Origin: an uncultured Butyricicoccus sp.
GTDB lineage: Bacteria > Bacillota > Clostridia > Oscillospirales > Butyricicoccaceae
DNA: 64,000 nt
Reading direction: 5' to 3'
NCBI GenBank assembly: GCA_944376065.1
Contig: CALWBL010000004.1
Coordinates: forward strand, 1 to 64,000
Position numbers and translations under genes: made by a program. The notes below the pieces were generated by a model. It was not told where the DNA came from. It ran no database searches and saw nothing but the letters and a program-made list of their open reading frames with translations. Positions 36,981 to 46,453 of this stretch are shown here, piece by piece. Within the stretch, counting starts at the first letter, position 1. The number at the start of each line of letters is the position of its first letter.

Positions 36981-37959
36981 GCAAACAATTCGCCCACGCA
37001 GGCTTCGCACAAGTGATACTTTAAGATGTATGGTTCGAGAAACCAGAATTTCACCTGATAGTCTTGTCTGGCCAATTTTCATTGCAGAGGGTGAAAACAT
37101 TTACAGGGAAATAGAGTCTTTGCCAAACCAATATCATTATAGTCCTGACCAGCTTTATCGAATGGTTGAACGCGCTAAAAAACATGGTGTTTCACGTGTT
37201 TTGCTTTTTGGACTTCCAAAAGAAAAAGATGCTGAAGGTTCTGGAGCATGGGCTGAAGATGGTATTATACAGCAAGGTATAAGAAAAATTAAAGAGCTCG
37301 CTCCAGATATGTATGTAATAACAGATGTCTGTATGTGTGAATACACAAGTCATGGTCATTGCGGAATTTTATGCGGTCATGATGTTGATAACGATAAAAC
37401 TCTTGAAAAATTGGCACAAATTGCACTCAGCCATGTAAAAGCTGGTGCTGATATGATAGCTCCAAGCGATATGATGGATGGTCGAGTTGCTGTTATTAGA
37501 GAAATGCTTGACAAAAATGGATTTGCGAATATTCCAATCATGGCATATTCTGCAAAATTTGCATCTAGTTTTTATGGACCGTTCCGCGATGCAGCTGGTT
37601 CTGCTCCAGCGTTTGGTGATAGACGTTCGTACCAAATGGATTTTCATAACAGTCGAGAAGCAATGCGTGAATGTGCTTTGGACATGGCAGAAGGTGCAGA
37701 TATTTTGATGGTTAAACCTGCACTTGCTTATCTCGATTTAGTTTATCAGGCAAGGCAAAATTTTGATTTACCAATTGCTTGTTATGCAGTTTCTGGAGAG
37801 TATGCGATGATAAAGACCGCTGCAAAAGCAGGGCTTATTGATGAATATGCTGTAATGTGCGAAAGTGCGGTTTGTATGTATAGGGCAGGAGCTGATATTT
37901 TAATCACATATTATGCCTGTGAACTTGCAGACGCTATTAGAAAGGGAGATATAGGTTAA
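36973..37959 (+). CDS. hemB: Delta-aminolevulinic acid dehydratase (porphobilinogen synthase)
   Basis: Condenses two ALA into porphobilinogen. About 328 residues: RPRRLRTSDTLRCMVRET, the zinc-binding cysteine loop DVCMCEYTSHGHCGIL near residues 118-133, APSDMMDGRV, the Schiff-base lysine regions YSAKFASSFYGPFRDAAGS and ILMVKPALAYLD. The ATG at 36973 has GAGGAG 6 bases upstream and overlaps the previous stop by 8 bases; a TTG at 36958 is the less likely alternative. Confidence 0.97.
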   Translation: MFEQTIRPRRLRTSDTLRCMVRETRISPDSLVWPIFIAEGENIYREIESLPNQYHYSPDQLYRMVERAKKHGVSRVLLFGLPKEKDAEGSGAWAEDGIIQQGIRKIKELAPDMYVITDVCMCEYTSHGHCGILCGHDVDNDKTLEKLAQIALSHVKAGADMIAPSDMMDGRVAVIREMLDKNGFANIPIMAYSAKFASSFYGPFRDAAGSAPAFGDRRSYQMDFHNSREAMRECALDMAEGADILMVKPALAYLDLVYQARQNFDLPIACYAVSGEYAMIKTAAKAGLIDEYAVMCESAVCMYRAGADILITYYACELADAIRKGDIG

Positions 37960-37960
37960 G

Positions 37961-39247
37961 ATGAATTTAGTTATATCAGAAAAGGCTATGGAGCGTGCAA
38001 AAAATTTTCTACCAGGTGGTGTAAATTCTCCTGTTCGTGCATTTGGCGCAGTTGGCGGAACTCCTCCATTCATTGTAAAAGGAAAGGGAAGTCATATATG
38101 GGATTTAGATAATAATGAATATATTGATTTTGTTGGTTCATGGGGACCACTTATCTTGGGTCATAGCTATGAGCCAGTTTTGGAGGCTGTTAATGAGACT
38201 GTAAAAAATGGTCTTTCTTTTGGTGCACCTACTTTAAAAGAAGTGGAAATGGCTGAAAAATTAGTTTCTATTGTACCTAATATAGAAATGGTGCGTATGG
38301 TTAACTCAGGTACAGAGGCTGTTATGAGCGCCATTCGATTGGCTAGAGGTGCAACAGGAAAATCCAAAATTATAAAATTTACAGGTTGCTATCATGGTCA
38401 TTCAGATGCAATGCTTGTCAGTGCTGGCTCTGGTGCATTAACACAAGGAGAACCAAATTCTGCTGGTGTTACAAAAGGAGCAGCCGAAGATACTTTAACG
38501 GCTGAGTATAACAACTTAGACTCAGTTAAGCAATTATTCGATGCTAATAATGGACAAATTGCAGCCATTATAGTTGAACCCGTTGCAGCTAATATGGGTG
38601 TAGTGCCTCCTATGGATGGGTTTCTGCAAGGTCTTAGAGATTTATGTGATAAAAATGGCGCTTTACTTATTTTCGACGAAGTTATAACTGGTTTCCGCCT
38701 TGCTCTTGGCGGTGCTCAGGAATTTTTTGGCGTTCGTGCTGATGTAGTAACTTTTGGTAAGATAATTGGTGGAGGGATGCCTGTTGGCGCATATGCAACA
38801 ACTAGAGAAATAATGCAAAATATTTCACCTCTTGGTTCTGTTTATCAAGCTGGAACGCTTTCTGGCAATCCTGTTGCAATGGCGGCTGGTTTGAAACAAC
38901 TTGAGATATTAGAAAAAAATCAATCATATTATATAGAAATAAATAAAAAAGCACAATTTATTGCAAATAATTTGCGTGAAAGTGCTGAGAAGCATAATGT
39001 CAATATTACTGTAAACCAGTGTGGAGGTCTTATATGTCCATATTTTACAAATGAAAATGTAAATAGCTTTGCAGACACACAGAAATCGAATCTTGAGCAG
39101 TTTAAATGCTATTTCAATACTATGCTTGAGCGTGGAATATATCTTGCACCGAGTCAGTTTGAGGCTATGTTTATCAGCATTAGTCACACAGATGAAGATA
39201 TTTCTGCATTTTGTACTGCGGCAGATGAGGCTCTTAAAACTCTTTAA
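37961..39247 (+). CDS. hemL: Glutamate-1-semialdehyde 2,1-aminomutase
   Basis: PLP enzyme making 5-aminolevulinate. 428 residues: SEKAMERAKNFLPGGVNSPVRAF, VNSGTEAVMSAIRLARG, CYHGHSDAMLV, IFDEVITGFRLALGGAQEFFGV and the PLP lysine in VTFGKIIGGGMPVGAYA. One base after the hemB stop. With hemA, B, C, D in the cluster, the whole ALA-to-uroporphyrinogen route is under the riboswitch. Confidence 0.97.
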   Translation: MNLVISEKAMERAKNFLPGGVNSPVRAFGAVGGTPPFIVKGKGSHIWDLDNNEYIDFVGSWGPLILGHSYEPVLEAVNETVKNGLSFGAPTLKEVEMAEKLVSIVPNIEMVRMVNSGTEAVMSAIRLARGATGKSKIIKFTGCYHGHSDAMLVSAGSGALTQGEPNSAGVTKGAAEDTLTAEYNNLDSVKQLFDANNGQIAAIIVEPVAANMGVVPPMDGFLQGLRDLCDKNGALLIFDEVITGFRLALGGAQEFFGVRADVVTFGKIIGGGMPVGAYATTREIMQNISPLGSVYQAGTLSGNPVAMAAGLKQLEILEKNQSYYIEINKKAQFIANNLRESAEKHNVNITVNQCGGLICPYFTNENVNSFADTQKSNLEQFKCYFNTMLERGIYLAPSQFEAMFISISHTDEDISAFCTAADEALKTL

Positions 39248-39265
39248 AAAGGAGATATTAACCCC

Positions 39266-40627
39266 ATGAGTTATATTGAATGTCCACGACTTTTAATAGC
39301 TGGCACAAATAGTGGTTGTGGTAAAACAACGGTTGTTAATGCACTTTTGAGAGCCATACAAAAAAAGGGAATATCTCTATGTGGATTTAAATGCGGTCCA
39401 GACTATATTGACCCAATGTTTCATAAAGCAGCCCTTAACATTCCAAGCTATAATTTAGACTTATTCTTTATAAACGAGATAGATTGTTCAAATTTACTTG
39501 CAAAACATATTCCGCAAAATGGAATTGGGATAATTGAAGGTGTGATGGGTCTTTATGATGGTATTTCTGGAACAACAGATATTGCGTCATCTGCACACCT
39601 TGCTATGGCTACAAGCACACCATCTGTTTTAGTAGTAAGACCTAAAGGACAATCACTATCTATGGGGGCAATGCTTTACGGATTTAAAAACTTTGCATCT
39701 AATACTTTAAAAGGTGTTATATTTAATGGCATTTCTTCTGGAATGTATCCATTCTACAAAAAAATAGCAGAACAAATTGGTTTAAAGGTTTATGGCTATC
39801 TACCTGAAATAAAGCAAACTGAAATTCCAAGCAGGCATCTTGGTCTTGTAACTGCTGATGAAATAAGTGATTTGCAAAAAAATCTTGATATTTTGGCAAA
39901 TGAGGCACTAAAAACACTTGATATTGACGGACTAATGGAGCTTTCAAAAACTGCCACTAAACTTTGCAAACCTGAAATAATTACAAAAAAGAATAAATCT
40001 ATTCGTATTGCAGTTGCAAAAGATAATGCATTTTGTTTTTACTATCAAGATAATTTAGATTTACTTGAGGAGTACGGTGCTGAACTTGTACAATTTTCAC
40101 CGCTTTATGATAGTTCATTACCTGAAAATATAAATGGTCTTTATATTGGTGGTGGATATCCAGAGCTATATGCAAAAGAGTTATCACAGAATAAATCAAT
40201 GCTTTCAAATATAAAAACTGCCATAAAAAACAATCTTCCAACTATTGCAGAGTGTGGTGGTTTCATGTATTTGCAGTCAAGTATTACAACATTAGATGGT
40301 TATACTTATAATATGGCTGATGTGATTAAAACTACAGCAAAAATGACAGATAAACTGCAAAACTTTGGATATATAACAATGACTTCACAAAAAGACTGCT
40401 TGATTGCAAAAAAAGGTGAAAATATTCGTTCACATGAATTTCATTATTCTTTATCCGAAAATTCTGGAGATGCTTTTTATGCTGAAAAGCCTAATAAAAA
40501 GTCATGGTATGCCGCTTATGCAGATGACACACTTTATGCAGGATATCCACATTTATACTTTAGAGCAAATAAGGAAATTATTCCACGTTTTTTGAATTTT
40601 TGTGCAGAGTTTGGGGGAAATTTATGA
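39266..40627 (+). CDS. cbiA: Cobyrinate a,c-diamide synthase
   Basis: Glutamine- and ATP-dependent amidation of the a and c side chains. 453 residues: P-loop LLIAGTNSGCGKTTVVNALL, GFKCGPDYIDPMFH, EGVMGLYDGISG, and the C-terminal glutaminase GLYIGGGYPELYAKELS with the Cys motif AECGGFMYL near residue 330 and RSHEFHYS. AAAAGGAG precedes the ATG. The 4-base overlap with cobT continues the coupling. Confidence 0.97.
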   Translation: MSYIECPRLLIAGTNSGCGKTTVVNALLRAIQKKGISLCGFKCGPDYIDPMFHKAALNIPSYNLDLFFINEIDCSNLLAKHIPQNGIGIIEGVMGLYDGISGTTDIASSAHLAMATSTPSVLVVRPKGQSLSMGAMLYGFKNFASNTLKGVIFNGISSGMYPFYKKIAEQIGLKVYGYLPEIKQTEIPSRHLGLVTADEISDLQKNLDILANEALKTLDIDGLMELSKTATKLCKPEIITKKNKSIRIAVAKDNAFCFYYQDNLDLLEEYGAELVQFSPLYDSSLPENINGLYIGGGYPELYAKELSQNKSMLSNIKTAIKNNLPTIAECGGFMYLQSSITTLDGYTYNMADVIKTTAKMTDKLQNFGYITMTSQKDCLIAKKGENIRSHEFHYSLSENSGDAFYAEKPNKKSWYAAYADDTLYAGYPHLYFRANKEIIPRFLNFCAEFGGNL

Positions 40628-41685
40628 ATTTACTAGATAAAACAATAAAAAACATAAAACCACTGGACAAATCTAGTATTGAGAAAGCAAAAAAACGCTT
40701 TTTAAATATTGCAATTCCTCTTGGCAGTCTTGGACTTTTGCAAGATGCTATAATTCAGCTTGCTGGCATTCAAGAAAATGAAAAACCTGATATTTCCAAA
40801 AGAGCAGTTATTGTGTTCTGTGCAGATAATGGTGTTGTAGCACAGGGAGTCACCCAATGTGGTCAGGAGGTCACAGCCATTGTAACGGAAAACCTGAATC
40901 GCGGTCAAACCAGTGTATGTTTGATGGCAGATGCCATAAATATAGATGTAATTCCTGTTGATATTGGTGTTGCAAAAGATGTTAATGGAGAAAAAATACG
41001 AAAATGCAAAATTCGCTATGGCACAGCAGATATGACACAAGAACCAGCAATGACAAGACAGCAGGCTATTTCTGCAATAGAAACAGGCATAAAGATTGCT
41101 GTTGAGTGTAAAAACGATAACTACAAATTGCTGTGTTTAGGCGAAATGGGTATAGGTAATACAACTACAACGGCGGCTGTAACTTCTGTGCTGCTTGAAC
41201 TTCAGCCAGAAATGGTGACAGGTCGAGGTGCGGGACTTTCAAGTGATGGCTTAACACGTAAAATTAAAGTAATTAAAACTGCTATTGATTTACATAAACC
41301 AAACCCAAATGATATTATTGATACTTTATATAAAGTTGGCGGTTTGGATATATGTGGAATGGTGGGAGCATATTTAGGTGGTGCATATTGTAGAATACCT
41401 GTTGTAGCTGATGGTGTTATTGCCTGTGTTGCGGCATTATGTGCTGTCAGGTTATGCCCAGCAGCTAGAGATTATATTATCGTTTCTCATAAATCTGATG
41501 AACCAGCAGGTGAAAAATTGCTTGATGCTCTTAATGCTAAACCATTTATTGATGCCAAAATGCGACTTGGCGAGGGAACAGGGGCTGTCGCTGCTGTTTC
41601 ACTTTTAGACCTTGCACTTGCACCATATTTGCGTATGGCAAGTTTTGATGAAATAAATATAGATGCTTATAAGCAATTAACATAA
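40624..41685 (+). CDS. cobT: Nicotinate-nucleotide-dimethylbenzimidazole phosphoribosyltransferase
   Basis: Activates the lower-ligand base as its alpha-riboside phosphate. About 353 residues with PLGSLGLLQDAIIQLAGIQ, VIVFCADNGVVAQGVTQCGQEVT, IGVAKDV, GEMGIGNTTTTAAVTSVLL, and the substrate-site loop GRGAGLSSDGLTRK; the C-terminal Glu region RLGEGTGAVAAVSLLDLAL is clear. ATG 40624 with GGGGGAAAT upstream, overlapping the cbiA stop as ATGA. The true base added is unknown; no bza or bluB gene is nearby. Confidence 0.96.
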   Translation: MNLLDKTIKNIKPLDKSSIEKAKKRFLNIAIPLGSLGLLQDAIIQLAGIQENEKPDISKRAVIVFCADNGVVAQGVTQCGQEVTAIVTENLNRGQTSVCLMADAINIDVIPVDIGVAKDVNGEKIRKCKIRYGTADMTQEPAMTRQQAISAIETGIKIAVECKNDNYKLLCLGEMGIGNTTTTAAVTSVLLELQPEMVTGRGAGLSSDGLTRKIKVIKTAIDLHKPNPNDIIDTLYKVGGLDICGMVGAYLGGAYCRIPVVADGVIACVAALCAVRLCPAARDYIIVSHKSDEPAGEKLLDALNAKPFIDAKMRLGEGTGAVAAVSLLDLALAPYLRMASFDEINIDAYKQLT

Positions 41686-41694
41686 GGTGTTTCC

Positions 41695-42225
41695 ATGAAA
41701 ATTGTTATTACAGGTGGCTCTGCAAGTGGAAAATCAGCTTATGCAGAGCAAATTATATGTAAATATGCAACAAAGAAACTTTATCTTGCCACTATGCAGC
41801 CTTTTGGAAAAGCTGCACAAAAGAGAATAGAGCGTCATTTATCATTAAGAAAGGGAAAAGGATTTGATACACAGGAATGTTTTATAAATCTTGAACATTT
41901 CACACCACAAAATCAATATGATGGCATTTTGCTGGAATGTATGTCAAATTTACTTGCAAATGAGATTTTTTCTCCTAATGGCATAGGTGCAGATAAAGCA
42001 GTTGAATATATTATAAATGGTATAGTTAGGCTTGAGAAACAGTGTAAAATTCTTGTTATTGTTACAAGTGAAATTTTTTCTGATGATGAAGAATATTCAG
42101 AGCAAACAATAAAATACTGCAAGTTGCTTGGAAATATAAATCAAATACTATTTAAAATATCTGATGCAGCTGCAGAGTCTGTTTGTGGCATTTTAATACC
42201 ATATAAGGGGGAAAATTTGCTGTGA
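41695..42225 (+). CDS. cobU: CobU-like adenosylcobinamide kinase/guanylyltransferase, divergent C-terminus
   Basis: Kinase and GMP-transferase for adenosylcobinamide. 176 residues with the intact P-loop ITGGSASGKSAYAE, LYLATM, the RIERHLSLRKGKGFDTQE block carrying the histidine that normally takes GMP, and LLECMSNLLANE. The C-terminal CobU signature (SNEVGxGxVPxxxxxRxFRDxxGxxNQ) is weak here: TSEIFSDDEEYSEQTIKYCKLLGNINQ. A second CobU-like gene two genes downstream keeps the part this one has lost. Overlaps cobS by 4 bases. Confidence 0.88.
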   Translation: MKIVITGGSASGKSAYAEQIICKYATKKLYLATMQPFGKAAQKRIERHLSLRKGKGFDTQECFINLEHFTPQNQYDGILLECMSNLLANEIFSPNGIGADKAVEYIINGIVRLEKQCKILVIVTSEIFSDDEEYSEQTIKYCKLLGNINQILFKISDAAAESVCGILIPYKGENLL

Positions 42226-43010
42226 AAAGTGCGTTAAGTGGGTTGCTTGTCGCATTCTCATTATATTCGACCATACCAGTGCCTGAAGTTAAATGGGAAA
42301 AAAGCACTATGCGTTGGGCTTTGTCTTTTTTGCCTTTTATAGGTTTGATTATCGGTGTAATTGAGTGGCTATGGTATGCTTTTTGCATTTCTTTTGATGC
42401 ATCGCCGATTTTCTATTCTATTATTGCATCAGTAATCCCAATTATAATATCTGGTGGTATACATTTAGATGGCTTGTGTGATACTTGTGATGCTCTCTGC
42501 TCATTTGGTGATTTGGAGAAAAAGTTAGCTATTTTAAAAGACCCACATGTTGGAGCGTTTGGTCCTATGTGGCTTATGGTTTTTTTGTTATGTGAGATAG
42601 CCTGTTTTTCACAACTTTATAAAACACCACAATTTCTATTGCTTGCCATTATAGGTTTTACAGTTGCAAGGGCAACAGGCGGCAGTAAAATAGTTTTTCT
42701 ACCATGTGCTAAAAATTCTGGCCTTGCACATATATTCTCAGAAAATAGCGATAAAAATATTGTGTTTTTTACACTTATATTTGAGGCTATGTTGTTTTTG
42801 ATTTTGGCTGCTCTACCTATCTTCAATGTAGATAATAGCATTTTTATTTCAAAAGTTTTGTTTTTTGTGGTTTTGGTGTGGTATTTTATTCATAATGCTA
42901 TTTGCAAGCGTGTTTTTAGTGGTATAACTGGGGATTTAGCAGGCTTTTTCATCTGTACAACCGAACTTATCTTTTTGGCAATTCCAGCACTTGGAGGCAT
43001 GATTTTATGA
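42222..43010 (+). CDS. cobS: Adenosylcobinamide-GDP ribazoletransferase (cobalamin synthase)
   Basis: Integral membrane enzyme joining the corrin ring and the alpha-ribazole nucleotide loop. 262 residues, several membrane helices. Hallmark GGIHLDGLCDTCDALCSFGDLEKKLAILKDPHVGAFG around residues 79-115 holds the conserved acidic site (DxxxD), and the C-terminal KRVFSGITGDLAGF follows the family. Coupled by overlap to cobU before it and the CobU-like gene after it. Confidence 0.96.
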   Translation: MKSALSGLLVAFSLYSTIPVPEVKWEKSTMRWALSFLPFIGLIIGVIEWLWYAFCISFDASPIFYSIIASVIPIIISGGIHLDGLCDTCDALCSFGDLEKKLAILKDPHVGAFGPMWLMVFLLCEIACFSQLYKTPQFLLLAIIGFTVARATGGSKIVFLPCAKNSGLAHIFSENSDKNIVFFTLIFEAMLFLILAALPIFNVDNSIFISKVLFFVVLVWYFIHNAICKRVFSGITGDLAGFFICTTELIFLAIPALGGMIL

Positions 43011-43375
43011 CAGTTTTAATAGTTGGTGGTGCATATCAGGGTAAAAAAGATTTTGCAAAACAGCTTTTTGAGCTAAATGACAATGATTTCGCTGATATAA
43101 ATAATTTTAAAGATATATATAATAAAAAAGCTATAAATAATCTACATAAGTACATAAAAATACATAACATTTATGATGCATCAGAATTTGCAAATTTATT
43201 AAAAAATAAAGTTATTATATGTAATGAAATTGGGTGTGGTGTAGTTCCGGTTGAAAAAGAACTTGACGATTGGCGTGAAATTACTGGACGTGTGTGTTGT
43301 GAAATCGCAAGATTTGCAGATATTGTAATAAGAGTTACTGCTGGTATACCCCAAGTTATAAAAGGGAGGATATAA
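43007..43375 (+). CDS. Short second CobU-like protein with altered P-loop
   Basis: Only 122 residues against about 180 for CobU. The N-terminus VLIVGGAYQGKKDFAKQLF is a CobU P-loop in which the Ser/Thr after GK is Lys, so phosphate binding is doubtful. The middle block with the GMP-accepting His is absent. The C-terminal half, in contrast, is a good CobU match: VIICNEIGCGVVPVEKELDDWREITGRVCCEIARFADIV, ending VTAGIPQVIKG. It could be a regulatory or complementing partner of the other CobU, or a decaying duplicate. Open, overlapped by cobS, with its own place in the operon, which argues that it is translated. Confidence 0.8.
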   Translation: MTVLIVGGAYQGKKDFAKQLFELNDNDFADINNFKDIYNKKAINNLHKYIKIHNIYDASEFANLLKNKVIICNEIGCGVVPVEKELDDWREITGRVCCEIARFADIVIRVTAGIPQVIKGRI

Positions 43376-43377
43376 AA

Positions 43378-44424
43378 ATGCACCATAAACATGGCGGAAA
43401 TATCTATCAATATAAAAAAGGTAATTTGATAGATTTTTCTGCAAATATTAACCCTTATGGTATACCTTCACAAATTAAACAGGCTATGCATAATGCAATA
43501 GATTTATGCGTACACTATCCAGACCCAAACGCAACAGAGCTTAGAAGTTCACTTGCTAAAAAATATAACTTGGAGCCAGAAAATTTTTTTTGCTCTAATG
43601 GTGCAGCCGAAGTTTTTTTTAGGTTAGCTAGTGTTTTAAAGCCTAAAAATGCAGTTATTACAGCTCCAACCTTTTCAGAATATGAACAGGCTTTGCTAAC
43701 TGTAAACTGTCAGGTAAAACATCACTTTTTATTAAAAGAGAATAATTTTAATCTTACAGATTGTATTTTGGACGAGTTAAATAGCAGTATAGATTTTTGT
43801 ATATTATGTAATCCAAACAATCCAACAGGTCAGGTTATAAATCCAGATTTAATGAATAAGATTATAAACAAGTGCAGTCAAAATAACATTTATTTGGCTA
43901 TTGATGAATGCTTTTTGGACTTTCTTGAAGATGAAGAAAAATACTCGGTATTACATAAACTCATAGATTTTAAAAAGTTAATTGTTATAAGAGCTTTTAC
44001 AAAAATGTATGCCATAGCGGGATTACGTCTTGGATTTTGTGTAAGTGTTGACACTTGCCTTATAAATAAATTGTACCTTGCTGGACAGCCTTGGAACACA
44101 TCGGTTATTGCTCAAGCAGCAGGAGTAGCAGCCTTAAAATCGAATGATTATCAAAAGCAAACTGCTAAAAATATAAAGATTTTAAAAGATAAGTTGTATT
44201 TTGAGCTTAAACAGTTAAATTTAACAGTTTATAATGGACAAGCAAATTATTTGCTGTTTTACACTTCAGACTTTGAATTACATGAAAAACTAATAAAACA
44301 TAATATTTTAATAAGAAACTGCGAAAATTATATAGGGCTTAACAAGGGTTATTATCGTGTTGCAGTGAGAACAGAAGATGAAAACAATTTACTTATATGT
44401 GCTATAAAGGAGGAAATTGACTAA
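43378..44424 (+). CDS. cobD: Threonine-phosphate decarboxylase (CobD-type aminotransferase fold)
   Basis: PLP enzyme that makes (R)-1-amino-2-propanol phosphate, the linker of the nucleotide loop. 348 residues: HGGNIYQYKKGNLIDFSANINPYG, VHYPDPNATELRSSLAKKY, LCNPNNPTGQVI, AIDECFLDF and the PLP-lysine region RAFTKMYAIAGLRLGF. Position between cobS and cbiP supports the B12 role over histidinol-phosphate transamination. GGGAGG lies 8 bases before the ATG. Its usual acceptor enzyme, CbiB, is not in this cluster. Confidence 0.93.
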   Translation: MHHKHGGNIYQYKKGNLIDFSANINPYGIPSQIKQAMHNAIDLCVHYPDPNATELRSSLAKKYNLEPENFFCSNGAAEVFFRLASVLKPKNAVITAPTFSEYEQALLTVNCQVKHHFLLKENNFNLTDCILDELNSSIDFCILCNPNNPTGQVINPDLMNKIINKCSQNNIYLAIDECFLDFLEDEEKYSVLHKLIDFKKLIVIRAFTKMYAIAGLRLGFCVSVDTCLINKLYLAGQPWNTSVIAQAAGVAALKSNDYQKQTAKNIKILKDKLYFELKQLNLTVYNGQANYLLFYTSDFELHEKLIKHNILIRNCENYIGLNKGYYRVAVRTEDENNLLICAIKEEID

Positions 44425-45941
44425 TGGCAAAGGTTATAATGGTTCAAGGAACTGCATCAAATGCAGGTAAAAGTGTATTAGTCGCTGCTCTTTGCCGTAT
44501 TTTCAAACAAGATGGTTATAAAGTTGCGCCATTCAAGTCACAAAATATGGCTCTAAACTCCTTTATAACAAAAGATGGCTTAGAAATGGGGAGAGCACAA
44601 GCAATGCAAGCACAGGCTTGTGATATTGAACCAGATGTAAGAATGAATCCTATTTTGTTAAAACCTACAAGTGATTGTGGCTCACAGGTTATTTTAAACG
44701 GTAAAGCAACAGGCAATCAAACTGCAAAAGAATATTTTTCAAATAAATCGACCCTAAAACCATTTATCAAACAAACTTTTGATAGTTTAGCATCAGATTT
44801 TGATATTATTGTTATTGAAGGAGCAGGAAGTCCTGCCGAAATTAACTTGAAACAAGATGATATTGTAAATATGGGAATGGCAAAACTTGCAAATGCCCCT
44901 GTTTTACTTGTGGGTGATATAGATAGAGGAGGTGTGTTTGCATCACTTTATGGAACAGTAAAGCTACTTGATAAAGATGAGCAAGACAGAATTTGTGGAC
45001 TTGTTATAAATAAATTTCGTGGTGACCCAGAAATACTTTCTTCTGGTCTTGAAATGCTTGAAAATTTAACTGAAAAGTCTGTATTAGGCGTTGTGCCTTA
45101 CATGCAGATTGATATTGATGATGAAGATAGTTTGTCAAGCAGACTTGATAATAAAAATCGTGTAGATTTAATCAATATAGCTGTTATTAAACTGCCTCAT
45201 ATTTCCAATTTTACTGATTTTGACCCGCTTTCACGTATAAATGGTGTTGGACTAAATTATGTTCAGCGACCAGACCAGTTTGTAAATGCGGATTTAATTA
45301 TTATTCCAGGAACAAAAAGCACAATCGATGATTTAAGATGGATTAGAGAAAACGGTCTTGAGGCTCAAATACTTAAGTCTCATGCTAAAGGTACACCTAT
45401 CTTTGGTATCTGTGGTGGTTACCAAATGATGGGGCAACATATTTCAGATCCAGAAAATACCGAATGTGGTGGGGAAATAGCGGGTATTGGACTTTTACCC
45501 ACCAAAACTGTATTTCTAAAAAATAAAACAACACTACAAGTTACAGGTGAAATTTTAGATATTGATGGCATTTTTTCATCGCTAACAGGTAAAAATACAG
45601 TCGGATATGAAATCCACATGGGTGAAACAACACTGTTAAATCATGCCAGACCATTTCAAAGGCTAAAGCGTGACAAGAATGAGATTTTAGATGGTGCATT
45701 CTATAACAATGCTTATGGAACATATTTGCACGGTATTTTTGATAATTCAGAAATAACTGGGTCTATATTAAATGCACTTGCAAAAAAGAAAAATATATCT
45801 ATTGAGAATGATTATATAAATCTGGAGCAGTATAAACAAATACAGTATGATAAACTTGCAGATTTGGTCAGAAATTCGCTTGATATTGATAAAATATATA
45901 GTGTTATGGAGGATTTTTCATGCAGAAAACAAAAGGATTAA
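44424..45941 (+). CDS. cbiP: Cobyric acid synthase
   Basis: Amidates side chains b, d, e and g. 505 residues: VQGTASNAGKSVLVAALCRIF, KVAPFKSQNMALNSF, EGAGSPAEINL, DIDRGGVFASLYGT, and the glutaminase part IIPGTKSTIDDLRWI with the nucleophile motif FGICGGYQMMG near residue 330, then GYEIHMGET. One-base overlap with cobD (stop and start share the A). Confidence 0.97.
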   Translation: MAKVIMVQGTASNAGKSVLVAALCRIFKQDGYKVAPFKSQNMALNSFITKDGLEMGRAQAMQAQACDIEPDVRMNPILLKPTSDCGSQVILNGKATGNQTAKEYFSNKSTLKPFIKQTFDSLASDFDIIVIEGAGSPAEINLKQDDIVNMGMAKLANAPVLLVGDIDRGGVFASLYGTVKLLDKDEQDRICGLVINKFRGDPEILSSGLEMLENLTEKSVLGVVPYMQIDIDDEDSLSSRLDNKNRVDLINIAVIKLPHISNFTDFDPLSRINGVGLNYVQRPDQFVNADLIIIPGTKSTIDDLRWIRENGLEAQILKSHAKGTPIFGICGGYQMMGQHISDPENTECGGEIAGIGLLPTKTVFLKNKTTLQVTGEILDIDGIFSSLTGKNTVGYEIHMGETTLLNHARPFQRLKRDKNEILDGAFYNNAYGTYLHGIFDNSEITGSILNALAKKKNISIENDYINLEQYKQIQYDKLADLVRNSLDIDKIYSVMEDFSCRKQKD

Positions 45942-46453
45942 TCCATATATATCATGGAGATGGAAAAGGTAAAACAACCTCAGCTATGGGACTTGCTCTT
46001 AGAAGTTTAGGTCATAACCACAAGGTTGTAATAGCTCAATTTTTAAAAGATGGTACTTCAGGCGAATGTCGTATGATTGCAAAATATCCTAATTTGACTT
46101 TGCTTGCTGCAAATCCATACTCTAAATTCACTTTTCAAATGACTGATGAAGAAAAAGAGCAGACAAAACAAAGTATAAACCGAATGTTTACTGCTGCAAC
46201 TAAGTTTTGTGAAAAAAATTCAGCTAATCTTTTAATATTAGATGAAATCTGCGCTGCAATAACAACACATATGCTTGATGAGGAACTTGTAATAAACTTT
46301 CTTGAAAATAAACCATATGACCTGGAAGTTGTTATGACTGGAAGAAATCCATCCGAAAGACTAATTTCACTTGCGGATTATGTAACAGAGATGAAAAAGC
46401 AAAAACACCCATTTGATAATGGAATTGCTGCACGAGAGGGAATAGAACAATGA
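45920..46453 (+). CDS. Cob(I)alamin adenosyltransferase, BtuR/CobA (CobO) type
   Basis: Adds the 5'-deoxyadenosyl group to the cobalt of corrinoids using ATP. 177 residues with P-loop IYHGDGKGKTTSAMGLALRS near residue 10-29, VVIAQFLKDG, LLILDEICAAI and the C-terminal VVMTGRNPSERLISLADYVTEM. A 22-base overlap with cbiP; GGAGG is 8 bases before the ATG. Symbol left blank because cobA and cobO are used for different enzymes. Confidence 0.95.
   Translation: MQKTKGLIHIYHGDGKGKTTSAMGLALRSLGHNHKVVIAQFLKDGTSGECRMIAKYPNLTLLAANPYSKFTFQMTDEEKEQTKQSINRMFTAATKFCEKNSANLLILDEICAAITTHMLDEELVINFLENKPYDLEVVMTGRNPSERLISLADYVTEMKKQKHPFDNGIAAREGIEQ

Noticed and set aside
43007..43375. The short CobU-like gene as a frameshift fragment of the first cobU
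   Set aside because: The two are separated by intact cobS, and each has its own start and N-terminal P-loop region, so they are paralogs, not pieces of one gene.
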